From assembly GCA_025056115.1 (NCBI GenBank), contig JANWVM010000008.1, forward strand, positions 294-64,293: a DNA stretch of 64,000 nt, read 5' to 3'. The position numbers and the translations under genes are program-made. The stretch comes from Gloeomargarita sp. SKYG116 (GTDB lineage: Bacteria; Cyanobacteriota; Cyanobacteriia; Gloeomargaritales; Gloeomargaritaceae). Under the pieces are notes generated by a model. It saw nothing but the letters and a program-made list of their open reading frames with translations, searched no databases and had not been told where the DNA came from. This document shows, piece after piece, positions 1-8,886 of this stretch (the stretch's first letter is position 1; every line of letters starts with the position of its first letter).

Positions 1-273
1 TACCCAGGGGTCAATGGTTTCCCCCCAGGTGAAGATGTCCACAGCCGCGTAGCCGAACTCCGGCCAGGTGTGAATGGCCACGTGGGACTCAGCGATGACC
101 ACCACACCGCTGACGCCATAGGGGCTAAAGGAGTGGAAGGAATCCGTTACAATTGTCGCCTTCGACCGGCGGACTGCTTCTAGAAGAATGTGGCAAATCC
201 GGGCTTCGTCGTTCAGTACTTCCGGGTCGCACTGGTAGAACTCGACCAGGATTTGTCTTCCGAGTGCATGCAT
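1..273 (-). CDS. speD: S-adenosylmethionine decarboxylase proenzyme-like protein (SpeD family), C-terminus cut by window edge
   Basis: Manual reverse-strand translation: [91 protein letters not shown]. It has the ESH cleavage site and HTWPE motif; GAGGAGGG RBS precedes ATG at 273. Not in the ORF track because truncated. Confidence 0.85.
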   Translation of the reverse strand, partial: MHALGRQILVEFYQCDPEVLNDEARICHILLEAVRRSKATIVTDSFHSFSPYGVSGVVVIAESHVAIHTWPEFGYAAVDIFTWGETIDPWV

Positions 274-501
274 GGCTACCCTCCTCAACGTGCACCCCCC
301 GCCTTGACAGCGAGGCTCAACATTGCATGTTTTGGCAGCTTCGGGAGCTACCACCCATACAACCGCAGCCCTGGTGAACGAAGGGTAGGGGGATGCCGGA
401 AGACGTTCAGAAACGAAACGCTTGGACTTCATCCCCGAGAATCGATTCACCAGCCGCTAGCGCTGCCTTGCTCGTCAGAAATACCGCCAGGGTTGGCACA
501 C

Positions 502-540
502 AAAAAAACCTCCCCTGCCGTTTTCATTGAGCAGGCCCTA
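502..540 (-). terminator. Putative Rho-independent terminator downstream of the small ORF/petE on the minus strand
   Basis: Reverse complement reads GGGCCTGC-loop-GCAGGGGAGG followed by TTTTTTT. Confidence 0.5.
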
Positions 541-610
541 CCAAATATACGAAAACTTTCAGCAAACAGCAAGTTCCTACCCCTTAAAAACCCAGACGCG
601 TCTCCAGAGG

Positions 611-760
611 TCAGCGCCGCAACCGTTTACCCATCTGCTGTCGTCGCCGCCGGTCGCGCCATTCTGCCCAGGTGAGGTAGCCCACCCCTACCGTAACACC
701 CCCCAGCAGCAGCAGGGCCAGACCAAACAGCGCCAATAAAGGCCATTCCGTTGCCATCAT
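611..760 (-). CDS. Small single-TM membrane protein, 48-49 aa, hypothetical
   Basis: Reverse strand encodes MATEWPLLALFGLALLLLGGVTVGVGYLTWAEWRDRRRRQQMGKRLRR*; hydrophobic helix, basic tail, AAGG RBS, directly downstream of petE. Confidence 0.5.
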   Translation of the reverse strand: MMATEWPLLALFGLALLLLGGVTVGVGYLTWAEWRDRRRRQQMGKRLRR

Positions 761-762
761 CC

Positions 763-1158
763 TTAGCCTTGGACAATAATTTTGCCTTGCATCCCAGCGC
801 CTCGGTGCGGTGTGCAGTAGTAGGTGTAGGTGCCGGGCGGCAAATCCGGGCCAAAGGTGATGCTGAAGCTATCGCCGGGTTTGTAGACCAAAGCTTGATG
901 GGAGAGTTTCTCGGCAAGCGCCTTATCGCCGTTGGGCACAGAACTAAAAACTACGTTATGGGGCGGCAATTTGTTATTCAGCCATTCCACTGTATCTCCC
1001 CGTTGAATCGTCAACTGCGCCGGCTGAAAGGCCAACATGCCATTGTCTGCCCCCATTTTGATCTGGTAGGTCGCTGCCCAAGCTGCCGGTTGGACCCCCA
1101 GCCCGACTAGCAAAAACACCAGGCTCGCCAGACACCACCGCAAGAACTGTCTCCACAT
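763..1158 (-). CDS. petE: Plastocyanin precursor
   Basis: Signal peptide ending AWA, then [16 protein letters not shown]...PPHNVVF...[19 protein letters not shown], the type 1 copper ligand pattern H...C..H....M. Confidence 0.95.
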   Translation of the reverse strand: MWRQFLRWCLASLVFLLVGLGVQPAAWAATYQIKMGADNGMLAFQPAQLTIQRGDTVEWLNNKLPPHNVVFSSVPNGDKALAEKLSHQALVYKPGDSFSITFGPDLPPGTYTYYCTPHRGAGMQGKIIVQG

Positions 1159-1239
1159 AGACCGATTCCCCCTGCCGCTAACAAATGTTTAGATTTGTTT
1201 AAGACATTACATAATCTAGCAAATCAGCCGGGCTGGCTT

Positions 1240-1393
1240 TTCCCCGTTATGATGGTAGAGCTAACCATGGGGGAAAGTCCGGTGCAAATCCGGCGCTGTG
1301 CCGCAGCAGTGATGGGCCTCGCCCTCAGCCTGAATGCCTCATGGTTGGTTGGTCCTGTACCCACCTGCGTCGCACGGGTGGAAGGAGTTTTCT
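1240..1393 (+). promoter_or_regulatory. Cobalamin riboswitch (compact) upstream of cbiX
   Basis: GGGGGAAAGTCCGGTGCAAATCCGGCGCTGTGCCGCAGCAGTGATGGGCCTCGCCCTCAGCCTGAATGCC matches the cobalamin riboswitch core and B12 box; closing stem CTAACCATG (1261-1269) / CATGGTTGG (1340-1348). Confidence 0.85.
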
Positions 1394-2374
1394 ATGGTTG
1401 TTGCCCACGTTCACTCAGTATTCGACTTATCAGACCACTTCCCAGCGTTGCCTTACCCCCGTCCGTTGTTGCTAGTGGGTCATGGCACGCGCGATGCCCA
1501 AGGACGGGCTGATTTTCTCCGTTTTGCCCAAGAGTACGCCGCTTTGGACCCCAGTCGTCCAGTGGTTCCCTGCTTTCTGGAGTTAACCGAACCCTTGATT
1601 GCTCAGGGAATTGCCACCTGTGTCGCCGCCGGGTGGCGCGATATTTCAGTGGTGCCCCTGTTACTCCTGGCGGCGCGGCATCTGAAGTTGGACATTACCC
1701 GGGAGTTGGACCGGGCGCGGGCGCAATATCCAGGATTGCAGATTCACTACGGGCGACACTTGGGACTGGCGCCAGAAATTTTAGCCCTGTGGCAGGAGCG
1801 TCTCGCCCAGGTGGACCACCCGACCATTCCCCGCTCGGAAACGGTGGTGTTGTTGGTAGGACGGGGGGCCAGTGACCCGGATGCCAATAGCGATGTATTC
1901 AAACTGGCGCGGCTGTTGTGGGAGGGCAGTGGTTATTTGACAGTGGAAACCTGTTTTGTCGGTATCACTCATCCCCGGCTGGAAGAGGGCTGGCGGCGGG
2001 TGTGGTTGCAGCGACCCAAGCGCGTGATTGTCGTTCCCCATTTCTTGTTCACCGGCGTGCTGGTGCAAAAAATTCAAGCGATGGCCCAGCAGATGCAAGC
2101 GGAGCATCCCGAGGTGGCAATTACTTGTCTGTCGGAACTAGGTATTAACCCCACCCTGTTTGCGCTGGTGCGTCAGCGGGAGCGGGAAACCTTTGGTACA
2201 GACATGCCGATGAACTGCGATGTGTGTAAATTCCGCCAGATGGTGCTCAATGGCAACATCCATGACCATTCCCACGACCATCACCACAGCCACCATCATG
2301 ACCATGACCATCATCACGGTTATACCGACCCCTATCGAGACATTCAAGAATATCACCGGCGCATCTGGCGATGA
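1394..2374 (+). CDS. cbiX: Sirohydrochlorin cobaltochelatase, CbiX long form, His-rich C-terminus
   Basis: Tandem CbiX domains (LLVGHGTRDAQGRADF...), MxCxxC motif (MNCDVC) and HDHSHDHHHSHHHDHDHHHG tail; RBS GAAGGAG; cobalamin riboswitch upstream. Confidence 0.9.
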   Translation: MVVAHVHSVFDLSDHFPALPYPRPLLLVGHGTRDAQGRADFLRFAQEYAALDPSRPVVPCFLELTEPLIAQGIATCVAAGWRDISVVPLLLLAARHLKLDITRELDRARAQYPGLQIHYGRHLGLAPEILALWQERLAQVDHPTIPRSETVVLLVGRGASDPDANSDVFKLARLLWEGSGYLTVETCFVGITHPRLEEGWRRVWLQRPKRVIVVPHFLFTGVLVQKIQAMAQQMQAEHPEVAITCLSELGINPTLFALVRQRERETFGTDMPMNCDVCKFRQMVLNGNIHDHSHDHHHSHHHDHDHHHGYTDPYRDIQEYHRRIWR

Positions 2375-3498
2375 CGTATGACGTAATTGTGGTCGGGGCA
2401 GGACCGGCGGGTGGGAGCGCGGCCTATCATCTGGCGAAGCGGGGACGTTCCGTTTTGCTGCTGGACCAAGCCCAACTGCCCCGTTACAAACCCTGTGGGG
2501 GTGGGGTCTCGCCCCAAGTCCAGGAGTGGTTTGACTTCGATTTCACGCCCGCGATTTCCTGCGTCAGTCGGGAAATTTACTACACCTGGAAGCTGGGCGA
2601 GCCGGTGACGGTGGAACTGGTGGGTCTGGAACCGATTTGGATGGTGCGCCGGGACGTGTTCGATGCCTTCCTGGTGCGGCAAGCCCAAAAACAGGGGGCA
2701 ATCTTGCGGGACAACACAGCAGTCACCGGCATCGCTTGGCAGGGCGACGGCTGGCAGCTGCAAACCACGCGCGAACCTTTTCAAGGGCGTTATCTGATTG
2801 CCGCCGATGGGGCCAAGGGCAAGCTGGCAAGTTGGTTGGGGTTCCGAGAGCGGAAACGTCGGTTGGCAGGCGCGTTGGAGGTAGAAGTGCCGTTGCAGGC
2901 GAACCCGCACCCACGCATCTGTTTTGAATTTGGCCTGGTCAAAAACGGCTATGCCTGGAATTTCCCCAAGCGGGACGGGTTGTCTCTGGGAGTGGGAACG
3001 TTTGCCGGCGGGGGCCAAACCCAGGATTTTCGCCAGCTACTCCGCACCTATGCGGCTCATTTCCAGGTGGACTTGTCCCATGTGCGCCAGTACGGCCATC
3101 CCCTGTGCCTGTGGGACGCACCCCAGGTGTTACACACCCAAAATGCCCTGCTGGTAGGGGAAGCAGCCTGTATCGTGGACCCGTTTACCGCTGAGGGGAT
3201 TCGGCCGTCGCTGTGGACGGGGTGGCAAGCGGCAATTGCACTTGATCGAGCGTTGGCAGGCGACCAGGAGGCGCTGGCGCGTTATACCGAAACCGTCCAG
3301 AATCGCTGGGGCAAAGACATGTGGTGGGCAAAACGCTTGGCGCAGGTGTTTTACCGCTGGCCCGGCCTGGCATACCGCGTGGGGGTTAAGCGTCCAGCAG
3401 CGACCCGCAAGTTTGCCGAGTTGTTTACGGGGAAAACTCACTACGAGGCGGTGGCCCATTTGGCGTTGCAACGGTTACGCCAGGTACTGCCCCTCTGA
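2371..3498 (+). CDS. Geranylgeranyl reductase family FAD-dependent oxidoreductase
   Basis: N-terminal MTYDVIVVGAGPAGGSAAYHLAKRG Rossmann motif; KPCGGGVS and GEAACIVDPFTAEGIRPSL typical of the family. Confidence 0.85.
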   Translation: MTYDVIVVGAGPAGGSAAYHLAKRGRSVLLLDQAQLPRYKPCGGGVSPQVQEWFDFDFTPAISCVSREIYYTWKLGEPVTVELVGLEPIWMVRRDVFDAFLVRQAQKQGAILRDNTAVTGIAWQGDGWQLQTTREPFQGRYLIAADGAKGKLASWLGFRERKRRLAGALEVEVPLQANPHPRICFEFGLVKNGYAWNFPKRDGLSLGVGTFAGGGQTQDFRQLLRTYAAHFQVDLSHVRQYGHPLCLWDAPQVLHTQNALLVGEAACIVDPFTAEGIRPSLWTGWQAAIALDRALAGDQEALARYTETVQNRWGKDMWWAKRLAQVFYRWPGLAYRVGVKRPAATRKFAELFTGKTHYEAVAHLALQRLRQVLPL

Positions 3499-3539
3499 CG
3501 GTTTGCAGTAGGATGGGGGGTGGGTAACCGGCAGGTATC

Positions 3540-3917
3540 ATGTTCGGCTATTTCCAGTACGCGACTCTGCGCATTGAATTGCGGGCTAACCAGGAACAAA
3601 TTCGTCAAGCCTTCGTGGAACCAGCAGCGTTGCGGCAATGGTGGTCTGCGGGCTGGCCTTCGCAAACACCAGTCGCTGCGGGTCGGTCAGCCGAATTGCG
3701 CTGGTTTGGTCTCATTCCAATTCGGGCGCGGGTGCAACAGTTGGAGCCGGACAGACTGCAATGGCAATTCAGTGGCGGCGTGGACGGTGTGCAGACTTGG
3801 TCGTGGGGGGACGGCTGGGTACAGGTGCAATTGGCAGCCGTATCCCTTTTGCCGCTGGAAGTGGGACAGGTTTGGCAGCTCTGGCGATTGCAGGATTACT
3901 TGCGCAAACGGTCATGA
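3540..3917 (+). CDS. SRPBCC-like hypothetical protein
   Basis: 125 aa ORF; polyketide cyclase/SRPBCC-like pattern; stop overlaps the pgsA start. Confidence 0.5.
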   Translation: MFGYFQYATLRIELRANQEQIRQAFVEPAALRQWWSAGWPSQTPVAAGRSAELRWFGLIPIRARVQQLEPDRLQWQFSGGVDGVQTWSWGDGWVQVQLAAVSLLPLEVGQVWQLWRLQDYLRKRS

Positions 3918-4408
3918 CAGCAGCATCCTGGTTAACGCTGAGCCGATTGCTGGTGATTCCCGGGATTTTCGCTGGTCTAGCGCTGGGGGAACGCCACTGG
4001 GCAGCGAGCTTGTTTCTGCTGGGGGCGGTGACCGATGCCTTGGACGGTTACGTGGCACGGCGATGGCAGCAGGTGAGTGATTTAGGCAAATGGTTGGACC
4101 CGCTGGTGGATAAGTTGTTAGTGATGGCTCCCCTCTTGGCCCTAGTGGAGTTGGGGGATGTACCGGGCTGGGGGGTTTTTCTCCTGCTGGCGCGGGAGTT
4201 AACGATCACGGCTTGGCGGGCGCAATTACCGCAAGTCGCAGGCGCCAATCGTTGGGGCAAGGCCAAAACCGTTAGTCAGGTTGGAGCAGTTCTCGCCCTC
4301 ATCCTGTGGCCGGGAAACATCAGCCGGGTTTTGTTTGGCATAGCCGTTGTCATCGCCTGGGTGTCAGGGATAATTTACCTATGGCCACAACCTCAGAAAA
4401 CCAGGTAA
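3914..4408 (+). CDS. pgsA: CDP-diacylglycerol-glycerol-3-phosphate 3-phosphatidyltransferase
   Basis: [19 protein letters not shown]...[34 protein letters not shown]-alcohol phosphatidyltransferase motif DG..AR...G...D...D. Confidence 0.9.
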   Translation: MTAASWLTLSRLLVIPGIFAGLALGERHWAASLFLLGAVTDALDGYVARRWQQVSDLGKWLDPLVDKLLVMAPLLALVELGDVPGWGVFLLLARELTITAWRAQLPQVAGANRWGKAKTVSQVGAVLALILWPGNISRVLFGIAVVIAWVSGIIYLWPQPQKTR

Positions 4409-4989
4409 ACCCAGGGCGATTGATTGTCCTCACCGGACCGAGTGGGGTGGGTAAGGGCACCCTGCTTAAGCGTTTGTGTCAGCGCCATCCGGAATTGCAG
4501 GTGTCGGTGTCATTGACAACCCGCGCGCCCCGTCCCGGCGAAATTTCTGGTCAGTCCTATATCTTCGTCACTCGGGAAGAATTTGCTGCTGCCATTGCCG
4601 CCGGTGACCTGCTGGAATGGGCCGAATACGCAGGCAATTACTACGGCACACCTCGGCAACCTGTAGAAGCAGCGCTGCGCGACGGAAAGTGGGTGATTTT
4701 GGAAATTGAACTTCAGGGCGCTCGCCAAATCCGCCAAACCTTTCCCCAGGCCAAATTGATATTCGTCTGCCCTCCCGACTGGGAAACCCTCGAGCAACGC
4801 CTGCGACAGCGGGGGCAGGACTCGGAAACAGCGATGCAAAAACGACTCGCCCGCGCCAAGGAAGAATTACAAGCCGCACCCGAATTTGACGCTTGCATTG
4901 TCAACGATGACTTGGAAACGGCTGTGCAGGAACTAGAAAGGCATTTGGGTTTGACTGATAAGCAGGACATCTCCGCTTCGAGAGGCTAG
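4381..4989 (+). CDS. gmk: Guanylate kinase
   Basis: [21 protein letters not shown] ... [22 protein letters not shown]. Confidence 0.93.
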   Translation: MATTSENQVNPGRLIVLTGPSGVGKGTLLKRLCQRHPELQVSVSLTTRAPRPGEISGQSYIFVTREEFAAAIAAGDLLEWAEYAGNYYGTPRQPVEAALRDGKWVILEIELQGARQIRQTFPQAKLIFVCPPDWETLEQRLRQRGQDSETAMQKRLARAKEELQAAPEFDACIVNDDLETAVQELERHLGLTDKQDISASRG

Positions 4990-4993
4990 CTCT

Positions 4994-5902
4994 ATGGTTG
5001 TGACTTCCCCGATTTCTGGGTCAACCAATGTACGATTATTACAACGTTATTCGGCTGAAGAATTAATCCGGCTTTGGCAACAGATTTTTAACATCGATAT
5101 TACTCCAGAACTAAGGGGCCACATGACTATCGAACTGTACCATTGTTTAGATACAAAGCTTTATTTTTTCATGCCTGAAGATATAGCCGGCTCAGAACGT
5201 CTTTATCAGCAGTTACAAAAGCTTGACTTTTACTACATGCAGGACAAGTGGGAATACCGAAAAACAATTCAGTTGATTCAGTCCCTACCTATGCAGGGCA
5301 AAGTTCTAGAGGTTGGTTGTGGCAGGGGATACTTTTTGAAAAAATTAAGAAACTTGGGCATCAGTGCGTCAGGTATAGAAACGAACGAAAAAGCGGTATC
5401 ATACGCCCAAGGCAATAATTTGGACGTTTATCTGTACTCTCTAGAAACATGGGTACAGAAACATCCCAGAGAATATGGGGTAGTATGTAGTTTCCAGGTT
5501 CTAGAGCATATCGCCCATCCCAAAAGATTTATCGAGAATTGCCTTGCATGTTTAGGTCACGGTGGCTGGCTAATTCTGGGAGTTCCTAATGCCGACAGTT
5601 TTATACGTTACGCGGAAAACAATTTGTTGGATATGCCTCCTCATCACATGACCCGTTGGTGTCGTGATACTTTGCAGTCACTAGAAGTTTACTTCCCTAT
5701 GAAGTTGATCAATATTTTCTATGAGCCGTTAGCACCTTATCACATAGATTGGTATTCATCTATCCAAATGAACCGACTACGCAAATTTTTGAATCCACAA
5801 CAGTCATTTACGCGCAAAGCCATTTATAAACTTGCTAAATCCATCGGGAAGAAAGTCCTTGAGTTGGGAATTCAGTTAGGATTGAGAAGCTATATCCGCT
5901 GA
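4994..5902 (+). CDS. Class I SAM-dependent methyltransferase
   Basis: GKVLEVGCGRGYFLKKLRNLG motif I and CSFQVLEHIAHPKRFIENCLACLGHGGWLILGVPN; lower GC than flanks. Confidence 0.8.
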   Translation: MVVTSPISGSTNVRLLQRYSAEELIRLWQQIFNIDITPELRGHMTIELYHCLDTKLYFFMPEDIAGSERLYQQLQKLDFYYMQDKWEYRKTIQLIQSLPMQGKVLEVGCGRGYFLKKLRNLGISASGIETNEKAVSYAQGNNLDVYLYSLETWVQKHPREYGVVCSFQVLEHIAHPKRFIENCLACLGHGGWLILGVPNADSFIRYAENNLLDMPPHHMTRWCRDTLQSLEVYFPMKLINIFYEPLAPYHIDWYSSIQMNRLRKFLNPQQSFTRKAIYKLAKSIGKKVLELGIQLGLRSYIR

Positions 5903-5930
5903 CATTCGCTGCTCGCGATCTACCAAAAAA

Positions 5931-7298
5931 TTAGTGCTTCAAATTCCGAAACTGGGTGAAATGGGCATCAAAGAGCATCTTGGCGACACCGGTTGGCCCA
6001 TTGCGGTGCTTGGCAATGATCACTTCCGCAATGCCTCGGTCTGGGGTGTCGGGATGATAATACTCGTCGCGGTACAACATAATCACCACATCTGCGTCTT
6101 GTTCAATGCTACCGCTTTCCCGTAAATCCGACAGCATCGGTCGTTTATTGGTGCGATGTTCGACCCCCCGGCTCAATTGGGACAAGACAATGACAGGCAC
6201 TTGCAATTCCCGCGCCAAGGTCTTCAAGCCCCGGGTCATGCGCGACAGTTCCAGCACCCGGTTTTCGTTGCCGCTGCTGCCGCTGTCCATCAATTGCAAA
6301 TAATCAATCAACACCAGCCCCAGGTTTCCCTGTTCAGCCAGCAAGCGACGGCACTTCGAGCGAATCTCCATGACGGTAGCGCTGGCGGAATCGTCAATGA
6401 AAATGGGCAGTTGCGCGAGGGTGCTGATGGCTTGGTTGAGCTGGGGCCACTCGTGTTCCGCAATGCGACCGGTGCGCAAGCGCGTGCTTTCAATCCGAGC
6501 TTCGCTGGCGAGCAGACGGTAAACCAACTGTTCCTTGGACATTTCCAAGCTGAAGAGCGCCACGGGCAGCCGGTGGGTTGCAGCGATGTTGCGGGCAATA
6601 TTCAGGCAAAAGGACGTTTTCCCCATCGAGGGCCGACCGGCGACAATGATCAAATCCGAGCGTTGAAACCCCTGCGTCAGAGCATCCAGGTCATAAAAGC
6701 CACTGGTGATGCCGGGGGGCAACATGTCTTCGGAGCGCTGTTCAATCTCGTGCCAAATGGTGCTGACCATTTCCGCTGTCGAAACCAGTTCTTGGCGGGG
6801 TTGATTTTGGCAAACGGCAAAAATCTGTTGTTCCGCCTGGTCAAGGACTTGTTCGATGGGTACAGCCGTTTCGTAGCCCAAGCGCAAAATCTGCTGGCCT
6901 GCCTGGATCAACTGCCGCCGTAGGTACTTATCCGCCACCAGCGCTGCGTACTGGTCAATGTTGACGGCGCTGACCACTTGTTCCACTAACTGCACCAGCT
7001 TGGCCGGCCCACCCACTTTTTCCAGCAACCCCTGGTCTTGCAACCAACTGGCGACCGCCGTCATGTCGGTCGGTTTTCCCTGTAAATGCAGACTCAGCGC
7101 TGCCCGGTAGATATCCTGGTGCGCTTGAATGTAGAAAAATTCTGGCTTCAGGAGATGGCTAATGCGACTAATGGCCTCCGGGTCAAGCAAGATACCACCC
7201 AAAATCGCTTCCTCTGCCGCCACATTCTGCGGGGGTAACTGGTGGGGCGAGAAATTAAATTCTGACGTCAAGGGGTGATTGGGCGCGTCCGATACCAT
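5931..7298 (-). CDS. dnaB: Replicative DNA helicase
   Basis: LIIVAGRPSMGKTSFCLNIA Walker A, VLIDYLQLM, QLSRGVEHR; no intein. Confidence 0.95.
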   Translation of the reverse strand: MVSDAPNHPLTSEFNFSPHQLPPQNVAAEEAILGGILLDPEAISRISHLLKPEFFYIQAHQDIYRAALSLHLQGKPTDMTAVASWLQDQGLLEKVGGPAKLVQLVEQVVSAVNIDQYAALVADKYLRRQLIQAGQQILRLGYETAVPIEQVLDQAEQQIFAVCQNQPRQELVSTAEMVSTIWHEIEQRSEDMLPPGITSGFYDLDALTQGFQRSDLIIVAGRPSMGKTSFCLNIARNIAATHRLPVALFSLEMSKEQLVYRLLASEARIESTRLRTGRIAEHEWPQLNQAISTLAQLPIFIDDSASATVMEIRSKCRRLLAEQGNLGLVLIDYLQLMDSGSSGNENRVLELSRMTRGLKTLARELQVPVIVLSQLSRGVEHRTNKRPMLSDLRESGSIEQDADVVIMLYRDEYYHPDTPDRGIAEVIIAKHRNGPTGVAKMLFDAHFTQFRNLKH

Positions 7299-7355
7299 AG
7301 GGTCGGCCGGTATCTGCTCCCATTCTAGCCAACAATGCGCCCGGCCCCCAATGCT

Positions 7356-7850
7356 CTAAGGCGACTCGGAATGCAAGTACTGGTTCACTTTATCCACCAC
7401 AGCCTCCACAACATTACTTTTCTGTTGCAGTTGTATATCCATTTCCGCCTCTAGGGCTTTGACTTGCTCTGCGGGAAGCTGCAACAGGTTGATGAGCTGG
7501 GTGTAGGCTGCTTTTTCATCCTCGTTGATGAGGGGTTCATCGGGGGTGCGGCGGCTGGCTTTGATCACGGCATACCCCAATTGCAACACCAATTGCTTTT
7601 CGGTTTCGGTCTGCAATTTGGGCACCAATTCTTCCAAGGGAATGTTTTGGGTGACATAATCGTGCAATTCCTGGCGCAAACGGGCCTGTTGTTCGGCGTC
7701 CTGAGCAAACAACTGGGAAAACCGGTCTAGGATCAGATGACATTCCTCCGGGGACAACTCGCCATCACTCCAGGACATGGCCGCCACCACCCGCAGGAGA
7801 TTCATCTGCCGAGGGGAAATCGTCGGTGCTTGGTTCATTGCTGTCGCCAT
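7356..7850 (-). CDS. TerB-like (tellurite resistance B-like) domain protein
   Basis: MNQAPTISPRQMNLLRVVAAMSWSDGELSPEECHLIL...: TerB-like helical pattern with acidic D.E/E motif. Confidence 0.6.
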   Translation of the reverse strand: MATAMNQAPTISPRQMNLLRVVAAMSWSDGELSPEECHLILDRFSQLFAQDAEQQARLRQELHDYVTQNIPLEELVPKLQTETEKQLVLQLGYAVIKASRRTPDEPLINEDEKAAYTQLINLLQLPAEQVKALEAEMDIQLQQKSNVVEAVVDKVNQYLHSESP

Positions 7851-8886
7851 CTGGGGGTCTATCTTTGACCTTATCATGAGCATTTTCTCCACCGCCGGTT
7901 TCGTCGGAATTTATTTGTATTTCCACCGGTGCAGCGGACATGTTGACCTGCTGGAGCCATTCCCAATCCACCTGCGCCTCTGGCCCGGCAAGCTGCAGTT
8001 GCCATAGGCACGTAAAGGCTCCTGCTCCCTCGCCCGTTTGGGGCCACAGGCGATAACAGGGAAAGTCAGCCCAGGGAGATTGATAAGCAGCCAGAAGTGG
8101 CACAGCGATGGGTTGCAAGTCAGGAAAGTGGGTTAATAACCACTGGCCATTCGCCTCATTCTCCTCCAGGCTATAGGTGCAGGTCATGTAGGCCAGATAG
8201 CCGCCTGGTTTGAGCAATTGCACAGCATGGGCGAGGATTTTCCGTTGCCGCTGGCGATTCCAACGCACGATGCGCGGATGAAAACAGCCCGGATTCTTGA
8301 CGCCTTTGGCCAGCAGCGATTGACCCGAGCAGGGAGCATCGACAATCACCACGTCGGCGGTGTGAGCCAGGCGTTGGGCTAGGGTGGCTGGGTCTTGTTG
8401 CACGACAACGCCGGGGATGCGACAGCGTCGCCAGTTGCTCAACAACGTCCGCACCCGTTTACCAATCGGTTCATTGGCAATCAATAGCCCCGGTTGCAGA
8501 TACCGCCAGGCCAGCACACTTTTGCCCCCCGGCGCGGCGCACAGGTCAATCACCACCGGCTGAGCGACAGCAATCGCCCCTAAAACTGCCCCGGCAAACA
8601 CAGACGACATGTCCAGGCAGTAGTAATACCCCCGGTTATGCAGGGGATGGCGACCCGGTTGCACGTCGGGAGCTAGACGGTCAACCCAGCTCGGCTGCCA
8701 GGTCAGTGCCGGCAAAACTGGAAACGGCAACGGCTCCGGGCGAGGCCGACACCAAGCAATGCCGGTGGGCAGGGGTTGCGGGTCAAGCAGGGCTTGGGTG
8801 AACCGGGTCTGGGTTTCCCCATCGTCCGGCCACAACTGATTCGCCAACTTGGCTAGAAACCGAGGAACCGGCGCTGCCACCACCAT
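7765..8886 (-). CDS. RsmB/NOP2-family RNA cytosine-C5 methyltransferase
   Basis: VIDLCAAPGGKSVLAWRYL, VVIVDAPCSGQSLLAKG, YMTCTYSLEENEANGQWLL. Confidence 0.85.
   Translation of the reverse strand: MVVAAPVPRFLAKLANQLWPDDGETQTRFTQALLDPQPLPTGIAWCRPRPEPLPFPVLPALTWQPSWVDRLAPDVQPGRHPLHNRGYYYCLDMSSVFAGAVLGAIAVAQPVVIDLCAAPGGKSVLAWRYLQPGLLIANEPIGKRVRTLLSNWRRCRIPGVVVQQDPATLAQRLAHTADVVIVDAPCSGQSLLAKGVKNPGCFHPRIVRWNRQRQRKILAHAVQLLKPGGYLAYMTCTYSLEENEANGQWLLTHFPDLQPIAVPLLAAYQSPWADFPCYRLWPQTGEGAGAFTCLWQLQLAGPEAQVDWEWLQQVNMSAAPVEIQINSDETGGGENAHDKVKDRPPDGDSNEPSTDDFPSADESPAGGGGHVLE

Noticed and set aside
274-450. In-frame upstream extension of speD toward [13 protein letters not shown]
   Set aside because: A good RBS (GAGGAGGG) and the family-typical start lie at 273; extension has no family resemblance.
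2138-2356. Met/Val-rich minus-strand ORF
   Set aside because: Antisense of the His-rich tail of CbiX.
5931-7298. Possible intein in dnaB (and in gyrB)
   Set aside because: Both proteins read through conserved motifs without insertion; only nrdJ carries an intein here.
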